Assembly: GCA_000993115.1 (NCBI GenBank)
Contig: LBVN01000011.1
Location: 1-42,272 of the forward strand
DNA: 42,272 nucleotides
Reading direction: 5' to 3'
Source: Candidatus Woesebacteria bacterium GW2011_GWB1_38_8b
Lineage (GTDB): Bacteria; Patescibacteriota; Microgenomatia; UBA8517
In this document: one piece after another, positions 23,159 to 30,754 of the stretch
How positions within the stretch are numbered: the first letter of the stretch is position 1
How the letters are laid out: each line of letters starts with the position of its first letter
Made by a program: the position numbers and the translations under genes
Notes under the pieces: generated by a model
Seen by the model: the letters and a program-made list of their open reading frames with translations, nothing else
What the model was told of the DNA's origin: nothing
Databases searched by the model: none

Positions 23159-23751
23159 ATTTTGAAGATACTACGGAGAGTTAGAATGCTTCCTTCAATT
23201 TCCCCAACGACAACTATTTTGTCACCTTGGGTAAGCTCTTTAATTTCTGGTCCCTGCCATTTTTTTGGAAATTTTAGCTCGTAAGAAACACCTTCGCTTT
23301 CAATTGTGACCTTTTTATTTACAATACTTACAACGCTTCCGCCTACAATTTTTCTTTTAGGAGCTTCAGGGGCGGGGGTAATGAGTACTCTTTTTGCATT
23401 TAAAATATCGTTTCCGTTTTTAAATCCCATTGCGATGATAAAATCTCCGATTGCGACGTCGTCAAATTTTGCCACGACAGTTTTTGTGCCCACTTTTACG
23501 AAAGTTGTAGCGGCCAAATCAATCGAAATTAACTTAATTTCTCCTTTGGCTGTTTTTAACTGGAGAGTGTTTTGTGACTTGTCAGTTATTGTCCCGACAT
23601 ACGCTTTTGGAGAGTTTTTGACATCCTCAATTTTTTCCAGAACCCTGTCTTTTATGGCCTGACCCGAGCTTGTTGCGGATTGGGCAAAAATCTCTCGGGT
23701 TCCAAATGAAATTAGTGTAAAAAATAAGAACAATATAATAGCTTTTCTCAT
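23155..23751 (-). CDS. Exported protein with DUF5666-like OB-type repeats
   Basis: The 198-residue protein has a signal peptide (MRKAIILFLFFTLISFG, with a likely cut after IFAQS). Two similar beta-rich units follow, near residues 50-110 (AYVGTITDKSQNTLQLKTAKG, then AIGDFIIAMG) and 130-195 (GSVVSIVNKKVTIESEG, then TQGDKIVVVGE). This is the DUF5666 pattern of 'G.V...........T..G' followed by 'GD.V...G'. The function is unknown, with secretion to the cell surface likely. It lies 4 bases after the next gene upstream (23756-24196), with which it shares an operon. Confidence 0.65.
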   Translation of the reverse strand: MRKAIILFLFFTLISFGTREIFAQSATSSGQAIKDRVLEKIEDVKNSPKAYVGTITDKSQNTLQLKTAKGEIKLISIDLAATTFVKVGTKTVVAKFDDVAIGDFIIAMGFKNGNDILNAKRVLITPAPEAPKRKIVGGSVVSIVNKKVTIESEGVSYELKFPKKWQGPEIKELTQGDKIVVVGEIEGSILTLRSIFKI

Positions 23752-23755
23752 AAAA

Positions 23756-24196
23756 TTATTTTAATTCCTCCGAATAAACCAGGTTCAATATTTTTGGCTC
23801 TGCTGTGTTTTCGGGATTAGTAATTAGTATCTGATTTAATCCGGGGGACAATTGGACTTCTGCCGTAAAGTCACCTCCAGGTTTTGATGTAACAATATAA
23901 TCTTTTACCTCAGTTGAAATTATTACATTTGTATTGCCTGTAGTAAGGCCGGTAATTACTACCGGATTTTGGGTTAACACGTCATATTCAAGGGGTGCGC
24001 TTACAACCAGATCTTTACTTTCGGTTTGTGTCGGTTCTTGGATTTTGGTGTCGGTTGTTTTTTCGTCGTAGTTTGAAGTCGATTCGGTTGAAATCTGGTC
24101 TTTGTTTATCGCAGAATTGGCTCTCCAGATACCAAATCCGATAATCAGGCCAAATAAAAGCCCGACAACAATTGCTATAAGAAGCTCTTTACGCAT
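23756..24196 (-). CDS. Membrane-anchored protein with an Ig-like domain
   Basis: The 146-residue protein begins with a transmembrane anchor (LLIAIVVGLLFGLIIGFGIW). A Thr/Ser/Glu-rich linker follows, then an 80-residue beta domain: APLEYDVLTQNPVVITGLTTG, then GGDFTAEVQLSPGLNQILI, a pattern typical of bacterial Ig-like/glucodextranase-type domains. It is probably extracytoplasmic. It is the first gene of a two-gene unit with the DUF5666-like protein. Confidence 0.6.
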   Translation of the reverse strand: MRKELLIAIVVGLLFGLIIGFGIWRANSAINKDQISTESTSNYDEKTTDTKIQEPTQTESKDLVVSAPLEYDVLTQNPVVITGLTTGNTNVIISTEVKDYIVTSKPGGDFTAEVQLSPGLNQILITNPENTAEPKILNLVYSEELK

Positions 24197-24250
24197 AATA
24201 CCTGCTAGTTTAGAAAAACCTTCTTCGTAATATATACCGATATTTATTAA

Positions 24251-24274
24251 TATGCAAATTACGCATATGCATAT
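24251..24274. repeat. Overlapping palindromes in a divergent promoter region
   Basis: TATGC (24251-24255) and GCATA (24263-24267) form an inverted repeat, and ATATGCATAT (24265-24274) is a perfect palindrome. They lie between the divergent genes 24196 and 24329 and could be an operator. Confidence 0.4.
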
Positions 24275-24286
24275 TTTACAACAGGG

Positions 24287-24315
24287 TTGTCAAAACAGCA
24301 TATCTTTGGTAGGAT
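24287..24315 (+). promoter_or_regulatory. Promoter of the metallo-beta-lactamase-fold gene
   Basis: TTGTCA (24287-24292), 17-base spacer, TAGGAT (24310-24315). The transcript would begin near 24322, about 7 bases before ATG 24329. This argues against the longer TTG start at 24287, which lies in the -35 itself. Confidence 0.55.
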
Positions 24316-24328
24316 TCTTTTAGGCTGT

Positions 24329-24979
24329 ATGGATATTAGTTATTTTGGTCATTCATCATTTAAGATAAAAGGTAAATCGGGAAGTGTGGTTACTGACCCA
24401 TTTAATCCTCACGAGGTCGGATTTAAGTTTAGCGGAATTTCGGCGGATTTGGTTACAATTTCCCATGATCACGGAGATCACAACCGTGCGGAATTGGTTT
24501 TGGATTCACCTTTCGTAATAAACGGCCCGGGTGAGTACGAGGTTGCGGATATTTCCGTGATCGGATACCAGACTTTTCATGATGATAAAAATGGGAGTGA
24601 GCGGGGGAATAACACAATTTACGTTTATGAAGTTGATGATTTTCGTTTGGCACATTTAGGTGATTTGGGACATAAGTTAAGTGATAAATTGGTCGAGGAC
24701 TTGGGGGATATTGATGTTTTGTTTGTTCCTGTTGGTGGTTATTTTACAATTGATGCCCAGACTGCCGTAACTGTTGTCCAGAGCATTGAGCCTACGCTTA
24801 TTATTCCCATGCATTACAAATATAAAGGAATTAATGAAGAGGCTTTTGGAAAATTGACTGAGGTTGATGTTTTTGTTAAAGCAATGGGACTTCCAAGCGA
24901 AAACTTGCCAAAGCTTTCTATTAAAAAATCAGAACTTGCTGAAGACCAAAAAATTGTAATTTTGGAAATTAGAAGCTAA
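24329..24979 (+). CDS. Metallo-beta-lactamase-fold hydrolase (UlaG-like)
   Basis: From ATG 24329 the protein has 216 residues and starts MDISYFGHSSFKIKG, the standard opening of UlaG-type proteins. The metal-binding motif is SHDHGDHN, followed by GPGEYEV, HLGDLGHKLSDK (with the bridging Asp), and IPMHYKY with the last histidine. It is likely a cytoplasmic metal-dependent hydrolase. UlaG itself opens ascorbate-6-phosphate lactone, but most CPR members are uncharacterised. I chose this start because the homologous sequence begins at MDIS and a promoter sits just before it. Confidence 0.8.
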   Translation: MDISYFGHSSFKIKGKSGSVVTDPFNPHEVGFKFSGISADLVTISHDHGDHNRAELVLDSPFVINGPGEYEVADISVIGYQTFHDDKNGSERGNNTIYVYEVDDFRLAHLGDLGHKLSDKLVEDLGDIDVLFVPVGGYFTIDAQTAVTVVQSIEPTLIIPMHYKYKGINEEAFGKLTEVDVFVKAMGLPSENLPKLSIKKSELAEDQKIVILEIRS

Positions 24980-25001
24980 TTCAAAACCTGGCGGTTTTGA
25001 A
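24980..25001 (+). terminator. Perfect hairpin after the hydrolase gene
   Basis: TTCAAAACC (24980-24988) and GGTTTTGAA (24993-25001) pair perfectly around TGGC, beginning one base after the stop codon. There is no T run, so termination is not certain. Confidence 0.5.
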
Positions 25002-25022
25002 CGCTTAGCGAGCTTGTAGCAT

Positions 25023-25078
25023 CTCAGTTCAAAACTCCTGCCGAATTTGGTACAAATTCTTGCAGATTTTGAAATGAG
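25023..25078. repeat. Long imperfect fold-back upstream of dnaB
   Basis: Four stems stack in order: CTCA/TGAG, TTCAAAA/TTTTGAA, CTGC/GCAG and AATTTG/CAAATT around a GTA loop, with small bulges. The TTCAAAA arm also occurs in the hairpin 24980-25001. It could be a small mobile-element remnant or a structured leader. Confidence 0.5.
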
Positions 25079-25155
25079 CTGTAAATCTTCCTAAATTATT
25101 TTACTTCTTCATTCTTTACAGAAATTGCATAAAATGATAAAACTGCCATACGGGC

Positions 25156-26414
25156 ATGGCGACTCAAAATCTAAGAATTCCTCCACACTCAATCGAAGCA
25201 GAAGAATCAGTACTGGGTGCACTTCTTATTGATAAAGATGCAATTATAGCAATTGCGGAATTTTTAAAGCCCGATGACTTTTACGACGAGCGACACAAAG
25301 ACATTTTTGAAGCCGCGGTTACACTCTACGATGAAAGAATTCCACTGGACGTTCATATTTGGCAAGCCTTGCCAATAAAGTACCTACTGCCGCGCATGTT
25401 GAGCATTACGGAAAAATAGTGAAAGACGCAGCGACAAAACGGGCTTTGATGAAAGCTGCAGCTACTTTAGTTGATTTATCGATGGACGAGGGTATCGGAT
25501 CTGAAGAACTTTTGGATCGTGCTGAATCGGAAGTGTTTTCAATTACACAAAAAAATCTTGCAAAAGTTTTCGTGCCTGTCCGTGAAGCTTTAGCTGATTC
25601 TTTTGACCGCCTCGACGAGCTTCATAAACAGACAGAAGGAATAAGAGGAATCCCGACAGGTTTCTCGGATTTGGATGATACGTTGGCGGGATTTCAGCGG
25701 TCAAACTTAATTATCTTAGCCGCCCGACCTGGAGTCGGAAAAACTTCCCTCGCACTAAACATCGCACAAAATGTTGCGTTTAAATACAAAAGACCGGTCG
25801 GATTTTTCTCACTCGAAATGAGCCGCGAGGAATTAGTTGACCGCCTTCTGGTGGCTCAGGCGGATATTGATGCATGGAGATTAAAAACGGGGAAACTTTC
25901 CGAAGATGATTTTACAAAACTGTCAAACGCAATGGGGGAGCTGGCGGAAGTTCCGATTTTTATTGACGATACTCCCGGGCTTTCTATTTTAGAAATGCGA
26001 ACGAAAGCCAGACGTCTTCAGGTTGAGGCAGGAGTCGACCTTATTGTTGTTGATTATTTGCAGCTTGCAAGGAGCCGTCAGCTGGAAAATCGTGTACAGG
26101 AGGTGTCGGAGATTTCCCAGGGGCTTAAGAATCTGGCTCGTGAGCTTAAGGTGCCGGTTCTGGCGATCTCTCAGCTATCACGGGCGGTTGAGCAAAGAGG
26201 GGATAAAAGACCTCAACTTGCAGATCTCCGTGAATCGGGTTCGATTGAGCAGGATGCAGATGTTGTTATGTTTTTGTGGAGGGAAAATGATGACGATGCA
26301 CAAAACTACCACCTGGAAATTGCAAAACACAGAAACGGTCCGCTTCGACAAATTAACCTATTCTTCAAAGGGGATAGGATAAAGTTCTACGATGCCGAAA
26401 CTAAGAGGAAATAA
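25156..26414 (+). pseudogene. dnaB: Replicative DNA helicase DnaB, broken by an internal deletion and frameshift
   Basis: The first frame (25156-25419) gives the N-terminal domain: LRIPPHSIEAEESVLGALL to DERIPLDV, then nonsense to a stop. The second frame (from 25359) begins LASLANKVPTAAHVEHYG, which is the next conserved DnaB block, and continues normally to 26414 with Walker A ARPGVGKTS and Walker B VDLIVVDYLQL. The normal protein has about 20 residues between DV and YLASLAN (ending GG.AYL). These are missing and the frame changes at about 25345-25360. Everything else is intact. Options are a real disruption, a split helicase, or an assembly deletion. DnaB is essential, so an assembly error or a second copy elsewhere is likely. 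Confidence 0.85.
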
Positions 26415-26427
26415 TTTTGAAATTCTG

Positions 26428-26683
26428 TGCCGAGAGAGGGAGTCGACAATTTAAACGCAAATTGCTTCTTCCCGAACAAGATTTGAGTCTCGTCCTGTTA
26501 GATTATTATTGTGGCCGGGGAGGGAGTCGAACCCACACGATATTCTCATATCACTAGTTTTTGAGACTAGCCTGTCTACCATTTCAGCACCCGGCCGAAT
26601 TTATCTAACGCGACGTAGTTTGCCATTCTCCTCTTTCGTCCCGATCAATCGGGACTTCAGAAGGACGCTGCGCCACCTCGGCA
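26428..26683. repeat. Tryptic tRNA-like arms flanking tRNA-Leu (inverted repeat TGCCGAG/CTCGGCA)
   Basis: TGCCGAG (26428-26434) and CTCGGCA (26677-26683) are inverted repeats 240 bases apart that enclose the tRNA-Leu. On the minus strand the outer 5' part reads GCCGAGGTGGCGCAGCG, like the start of a leucine tRNA, and the outer 3' part reads GTCGACTCCCTCTCTCGGCA, like a T arm plus acceptor. A hairpin GTCCCGA/TCGGGAC lies inside the 5' part. The whole looks like a decayed tRNA gene split by the intact one. Confidence 0.4.
26512..26596 (-). tRNA. tRNA-Leu (CAA)
   Basis: On the minus strand the acceptor GGCCGGG (26596 down) pairs with CCCGGCC and the discriminator is A73 (26512), as expected for Leu. 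The D stem is CTG/CAG with the usual GGTAGA loop. The anticodon arm CTAGT-CTCAAAA-ACTAG gives anticodon CAA, reading UUG. A long variable arm (about 15 bases) marks class II. The T stem has one T-T mismatch. CCA is not encoded. Confidence 0.92.
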
Positions 26684-26707
26684 ATATGTGTATTTTACTA
26701 TACAAGC

Positions 26708-26735
26708 TTGAATATAACAAAAATATTCATATAAT
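26708..26735 (+). promoter_or_regulatory. Promoter of the M29 aminopeptidase gene
   Basis: TTGAAT (26708-26713), 16-base spacer, TATAAT (26730-26735). The ATG at 26742 is 6 bases after the -10, so the transcript is expected to start at the start codon itself. Confidence 0.65.
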
Positions 26736-26741
26736 TGCATA

Positions 26742-27848
26742 ATGAGTTTGATTGATTTCAGGGTTGAGAAAACGGCAGAAATATTGGTAAATCACTCCAC
26801 TTGCTTTAAAAAAGGGGAGAGGGCTTTAATTGTTGCGGATTGGCAAGCTAGGCCGTTGGTTTTGGAATTATATAAAAAGTTAATTCAAAAGGGAGCGTCT
26901 GAAGTATTGGTTCATTTTGACGTTGACGAACAAGTGATATCGCGCAGTTACAATGAATTTGGGGAAATTTATTTAAAAAATGCTTCGGCAGGACAAATTA
27001 AAGATTACCCCAAAATTGCAGACTATATTGTTGCCAATGTCGATTGCTGGTATAGAATTTATGCCCAGTCAAATACGAGAGGTTTTTCAAATCTTGATCC
27101 GAAAATTATATCGCTGCGATCTAAAACTGTTCACCCACTGATTGAAAAGCGGGTCCTCAAAACCCGTTGGGTAATTGCGAATTTTCCGACAGAAGCGGGA
27201 GCTCAGGAAGCAGGAATGAGTCTTTCTGAATACGAGACTCATGTATTTTCTGCAGTCAATGATGTTGACTGGAAAAGAACATTTAAAAGTCAGGAAAAAC
27301 TGCGAAAACTTGTGGATAAAACAAAAAAAGTGAAAGTAGTTGATAAAGATACAGATTTAAGTTTTAGTATTGCGGGTAGAGTGGCTGTGAACTGTGCGGG
27401 AGAATTTAATATGCCAGATGGGGAAGTTTTTACATCTGTAGTTGAGGATTCAACAGAAGGATTTATTACATACTCGTTTCCTGCAATTTATATGGGTAAA
27501 GAATTTCATAATGTACAGCTTGAATTCAAAAAAGGAAAAGTTGTAAAAGCTACTGCAGACAAAGGCGAAAATGATTTAAACAAAATTCTGGATGTAGATT
27601 CGGGTGGGCGGACGATAGGGGAGTTCGGAATCGGAAACAATTATTCTATAAAAATATTTACTAAAGATATTTTGTTCGATGAAAAAATCGGAGGATCTAT
27701 TCATTTAGCCTTGGGTTCAGGATACAAAGAAACAAAAAGCAAAAATGAATCTGCGCTTCATTGGGACATGATAAAAGACCTTCGGAAAAATGGTGAATTG
27801 TACTTTGATGGAAAGCTAGTACAAAAGAACGGAAAGAGGCTGGTTTGA
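26742..27848 (+). CDS. M29-family aminopeptidase (AmpS/PepS-like metallopeptidase)
   Basis: The 368-residue protein has the hallmarks of the thermophilic M29 family: FPTEAGAQEAGMSLSEYE, then GEFNMPDGEVFTSVVEDSTEG, the metal-ligand glutamate and acidic segment, then GEFGIGNNYSI and ILFDEKIGGSIHLALGSGY with H, ending in SALHWDMIKDLR. Together these provide the two-metal site. It is cytoplasmic, with no signal, and removes N-terminal residues from peptides. The length (about 370-410 in the family) is at the short end. It probably helps recycle peptides for a cell with few biosynthetic routes. Confidence 0.9.
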   Translation: MSLIDFRVEKTAEILVNHSTCFKKGERALIVADWQARPLVLELYKKLIQKGASEVLVHFDVDEQVISRSYNEFGEIYLKNASAGQIKDYPKIADYIVANVDCWYRIYAQSNTRGFSNLDPKIISLRSKTVHPLIEKRVLKTRWVIANFPTEAGAQEAGMSLSEYETHVFSAVNDVDWKRTFKSQEKLRKLVDKTKKVKVVDKDTDLSFSIAGRVAVNCAGEFNMPDGEVFTSVVEDSTEGFITYSFPAIYMGKEFHNVQLEFKKGKVVKATADKGENDLNKILDVDSGGRTIGEFGIGNNYSIKIFTKDILFDEKIGGSIHLALGSGYKETKSKNESALHWDMIKDLRKNGELYFDGKLVQKNGKRLV

Positions 27849-27860
27849 TACTCTTCACCT

Positions 27861-27888
27861 GGAGAATTCTCCTTTACGGCAGTATAAT
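27861..27888 (+). promoter_or_regulatory. Palindrome and -10 upstream of efp
   Basis: GGAGAATTCTCC (27861-27872) is a perfect 12-base palindrome at the expected -35 of TATAAT (27883-27888). It may be an operator or a weak terminator for the gene upstream. The efp ATG is at 27915. Confidence 0.4.
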
Positions 27889-27914
27889 ACAGAAGTCTCA
27901 AAAATTTAAAAATT

Positions 27915-28475
27915 ATGATTGCATCAACCAGCCTGCGTGCAGGAGTGACATTTTTGGCAAACGATAAGCCTTACCGGGTTATTAAATATTTATTGGTCAA
28001 ACAGGGTAGAGGTGGGGCTACAGTGCGAGTAACTGTTAGAAACCTTGAAAGCGGTGGAGTTGAAGAAAAAACTTACAGCAGCAATGTCAAGGTCGAGGAT
28101 ATTTCAACCCAAAAGCGTCAGCTTCAATATTTGTACAGTGACGGTTCAAACGTTATGTTTATGGATCCGAGAAGTTATGATCAGGTCGAAGTACCCCTCA
28201 AAACTATTGAGGATGATATCAAATATATTAAAGAAGGGCAAACGGTTTCCGTTTTGTTTTGGGAAGAAAAAGCATTAGGGATTGAAATCCAGCCAAAAAT
28301 AATTTTGGAAATTACAGATACACCACCGGGGGTTAAAGGAAATTCAGCCAGTAATATTTATAAAACTGCAAAACTTGAAAACGGTATAACTACAAAAGTT
28401 CCTCTTTTTATAAATACAGGTGAAAAAATTGTGGTAGATACGAGAACAGGGGAATACGTTGAGAGGGCAAAATAA
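27915..28475 (+). CDS. efp: Elongation factor P with arginine at the tip
   Basis: EF-P rescues ribosomes stalled at proline runs. The 186-residue protein has three beta-barrel domains: KOW-like N-terminal, OB central (LQYLYSDGSNVMFMDPRSYDQVEV) and C-terminal (TPPGVKGNSASNIYKTAKLENG). The modified loop reads LVKQGRGGATVR, so residue 32, which is lysine in most bacteria, is arginine. Arg32-type EF-P is known from proteobacteria that use EarP rhamnosylation. No earP is in this window. It converges on the next gene with 4 bases between the stops. Confidence 0.94.
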   Translation: MIASTSLRAGVTFLANDKPYRVIKYLLVKQGRGGATVRVTVRNLESGGVEEKTYSSNVKVEDISTQKRQLQYLYSDGSNVMFMDPRSYDQVEVPLKTIEDDIKYIKEGQTVSVLFWEEKALGIEIQPKIILEITDTPPGVKGNSASNIYKTAKLENGITTKVPLFINTGEKIVVDTRTGEYVERAK

Positions 28476-28479
28476 AGAA

Positions 28480-28848
28480 TTAGCTTACAATCCACAGAAG
28501 CGCGACTGCTACAACCACAATCTGAGTAACAATTCCGATTACGGGGGTGGTATCCACCTGCAAAGATTTTTTGAACGGAATCCAATACTTTGTAATAAAA
28601 TCGCTTGTAATATTAAGCATATAATAAGGAGCTTCAATTAAATCAGGTAATACTCCCATAAAACACGCAGCCATTACAACTAAAAATCCCCGGTAATCGG
28701 GGATTTGTCTTGAGGCTATTGCCGTCCCAATAATTAGGGATAGAGCCGAATCTGCGATAATTATGTACATAGAATTTTTTGTAATATGGCCGTACTTTTT
28801 TTTCTCAGTGTTGATATGGGGATTCCAATGGGGAATTTTTTCAAACAA
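28480..28848 (-). CDS. Small membrane protein (metal-dependent hydrolase-like or unknown)
   Basis: The 122-residue protein has three hydrophobic segments: IIIADSALSLIIGTAIA, FLVVMAACFMGVLPDLIEA and VIGIVTQIVVVAVALLWIV. The element GVLPDLIEAP recalls the G-x-L-P-D-x-D segment of YdjM-like inner membrane hydrolases. The protein is shorter than those (about 200), and the N-terminal part before residue 25 is not family-like. The stretch 28685-28710 has a strong hairpin inside the gene. Function unknown. Confidence 0.5.
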   Translation of the reverse strand: MFEKIPHWNPHINTEKKKYGHITKNSMYIIIADSALSLIIGTAIASRQIPDYRGFLVVMAACFMGVLPDLIEAPYYMLNITSDFITKYWIPFKKSLQVDTTPVIGIVTQIVVVAVALLWIVS

Positions 28849-28933
28849 AAAATGACTCCCGAATGCGAGTGGGAGAGATAAAAAGACTTTTCATTGGGTT
28901 CACAAAGTACTTTTTCTTTAGTATTATCTTGAT

Positions 28934-29542
28934 GTGAGATTATTAATAAATACACTTATTTCAGTTCCGTTTTTTTTGACTTCACTTTTTATATTATGGA
29001 AAAAATTACGGGACGATTATATCGCAAGTCAGATTTTTAGTTTGGGATTTGGAATATATTTTTCTTTGGTTGCCGGATTTCTGTTGTTTCATTTTTTCAA
29101 ATTTTCTTATTCGGAGTGGTTCATTGTTGCGGCACCCGTTGTGGTTGTTTTATATCTTTCAAACAGGGGCAGAATGAGGCTGAATGAACTCGTGAATGCT
29201 TTGGCACCCTTACTTTATGTTTCAAATATTTACTATTATCTAATGCTTGTTATCCTTAGGAATAATTATTTTGGATTGATAGGTGTGTTTTTGTCGGTCT
29301 TTTTTTTAGTTATTTATTTTTTACTCGAGAAAAATTACAAGAAGCTGCAGTGGTATAAATCCGGGAAGATTGGGTTTTCAGGACTTTTTGTGTTAAGCGT
29401 TTATTTTTTCATGAATTCTGCTTTGGCGATTTTGATTCCCGATATGGTGTTTTTTTCGGGGAAAATTAATGCTATCATATCAATGTTACTTGGTTTGATT
29501 TTTGCTTTTGCACTTACCAGACTTTCAAAAAAAGTTTCATGA
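28934..29542 (+). CDS. Integral membrane protein, six TM helices, unknown family
   Basis: The 202-residue protein has six hydrophobic segments (about 5-22, 35-53, 60-77, 90-135 in two helices, 150-170, 180-198). No signature motif is visible, although the size and topology resemble Lgt-like or CDP-alcohol transferase-like proteins. I choose GTG 28934, which follows TATTAT (28922-28927) by 6 bases, as at other leaderless genes. The stop overlaps the start of the DksA-like gene (ATGA at 29539). Confidence 0.6.
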   Translation: MRLLINTLISVPFFLTSLFILWKKLRDDYIASQIFSLGFGIYFSLVAGFLLFHFFKFSYSEWFIVAAPVVVVLYLSNRGRMRLNELVNALAPLLYVSNIYYYLMLVILRNNYFGLIGVFLSVFFLVIYFLLEKNYKKLQWYKSGKIGFSGLFVLSVYFFMNSALAILIPDMVFFSGKINAIISMLLGLIFAFALTRLSKKVS

Positions 29543-29945
29543 AAAAAACTAAGAAAAAAAATAATTTTTTTGGCTCGATGATGGGAGTCGGCAAGGGGAT
29601 TGTGGCATTCCCTTCGAAATTGGTTGTTCCTATTGGTGATTTCTTACAAGATAAACTTGCGCAGCTTGAGAAACGAAAAAAACAAATTGAAAAAGAGGAT
29701 CCGTTTGAAGATTCGTCCCGGCTAATGGATAATGCTTCCCCTGACGCGGATGCGGAAGAACAATTTGGACATGCAAGATCGGCTGCGATAAAAGAAGAGC
29801 TTGATAGAAAAATTACTTAACCAGAATAAAAATTGGAAAATACGGTATTTGTGAGGATTGCGGTGAAATGATTGATACAGACAGACTTATAATTTACCCG
29901 GAGGCAACGCTTTGTGCTAAGTGTCAGAAAAAGAGGGAAAAGTAA
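29539..29945 (+). pseudogene. DksA/TraR-type zinc-finger protein split by a -1 frameshift
   Basis: Frame 1 (29539-29820) gives 93 residues: a basic start, a helical stretch (QDKLAQLEKRKKQIEKEDPFED) and SRLMDNASPDADAEEQFGHARSAAIKEELD, which matches the DksA/TraR helical region. It stops at TAA 29818. Frame 0, open from 29808 to TAA 29943-29945, supplies the C-terminal zinc finger: GKYGICEDCGEMIDTDRL then TLCAKCQKK, a CxxC...CxxC finger. A shift within AGAAAAATTAC (29806-29816) would join them. DksA-type proteins bind the RNA polymerase secondary channel. It overlaps the gene upstream by 4 bases. Confidence 0.75.
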
Positions 29946-29980
29946 CAGGTGTTTATTCGATTTGTCGTTGTAGAAAATTT

Positions 29981-30006
29981 AACTCGCGGAATTTGCGAGT
30001 TTTTTG
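29981..30006 (+). terminator. Intrinsic terminator after the DksA-like gene
   Basis: AACTCGC (29981-29987) pairs with GCGAGTT (29995-30001) followed by a T run. It separates the DksA-like unit from the pseudouridine synthase gene, and a TTG start at 30004 would lie inside it. Confidence 0.75.
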
Positions 30007-30024
30007 GTGGTAAACTTAAAAAAT

Positions 30025-30729
30025 ATGGAACCTACAATTATTTTTCAGGACAGTGATTTATTGGTAATTGAAAAACCTGCCGGTTGGATTACAAACGAGG
30101 CTGATACTACACGCAATGTTCCGGTTTTACAAAAATGGCTGAAGGAAAATCTTCAATATGAAATCTCAAAAAACAATGAACTTCGAAGCGGAATTGTACA
30201 CAGACTTGATAAAGACACGAGCGGAATTTTATTGGTTGCTAAAAACGAAGAATTTATGAAGTTTCTTCAGGCACAATTTAAGGATAGGAAAGTTGAAAAA
30301 AGCTATACTGCACTTTTGCATGGAAAAGTTGAACCAAATAGCGGAAATATTGATGCTCCGGTTGGAAGACTTCCGTGGAACCGTGAGAGATTCGGAGTTT
30401 TATCGGGTGGAAGAACCGCACAGAGCGGATATGAAGTCCAGGATTATTATCAAAAAGATAAGGATTTATTTTCATTAGTTAGATTTTTCCCAAAAACCGG
30501 TCGAACTCATCAGCTTAGGATTCACGCAAAACACATAGGACATCCAATCGTATCCGATAATTTTTATGCAGGGAGAAAGACTGCAAGAAACGACAAAAAA
30601 TGGTGTCCCAGACTTTTTTTACACGCAGGAAATATTGCGTTTAATAAACCCAATGGTGAAAGAGTGGAGTTTGAAAGTAAATTGCCTAACGATTTGATGT
30701 CGGTTTTGAATGATTTGAAAAAAGTTTAG
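30025..30729 (+). CDS. RluA/RluD-family pseudouridine synthase
   Basis: From ATG 30025 the protein has 234 residues. The catalytic block is GIVHRLDKDTSGILLVAKN with the essential aspartate (R-L-D), and later KTGRTHQLRIHAKHIGHPIVSD is the second conserved block. No S4 RNA-binding domain is present, so it is a minimal RluA-type enzyme. It acts on rRNA or tRNA uridines, with the exact site unknown. The TTG start at 30004 is rejected because it lies in the terminator just upstream. Confidence 0.93.
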   Translation: MEPTIIFQDSDLLVIEKPAGWITNEADTTRNVPVLQKWLKENLQYEISKNNELRSGIVHRLDKDTSGILLVAKNEEFMKFLQAQFKDRKVEKSYTALLHGKVEPNSGNIDAPVGRLPWNRERFGVLSGGRTAQSGYEVQDYYQKDKDLFSLVRFFPKTGRTHQLRIHAKHIGHPIVSDNFYAGRKTARNDKKWCPRLFLHAGNIAFNKPNGERVEFESKLPNDLMSVLNDLKKV

Positions 30730-30754
30730 AAATGAAAAAAGGAGATCCACTGTT

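Noticed and set aside
24287-24328. TTG start for the hydrolase gene
   Set aside because: The extension overlaps the -35 and -10, and the family start is MDISYFG at 24329.
26509-26742. Open frame of 77 codons opposite tRNA-Leu
   Set aside because: It is the antisense of tRNA-Leu and its flanks, with typical tRNA-derived residues, and it ends at the next gene's ATG.
30004-30024. TTG start for the RluA-type synthase
   Set aside because: It lies in the T run of the preceding terminator; ATG 30025 matches the family start.
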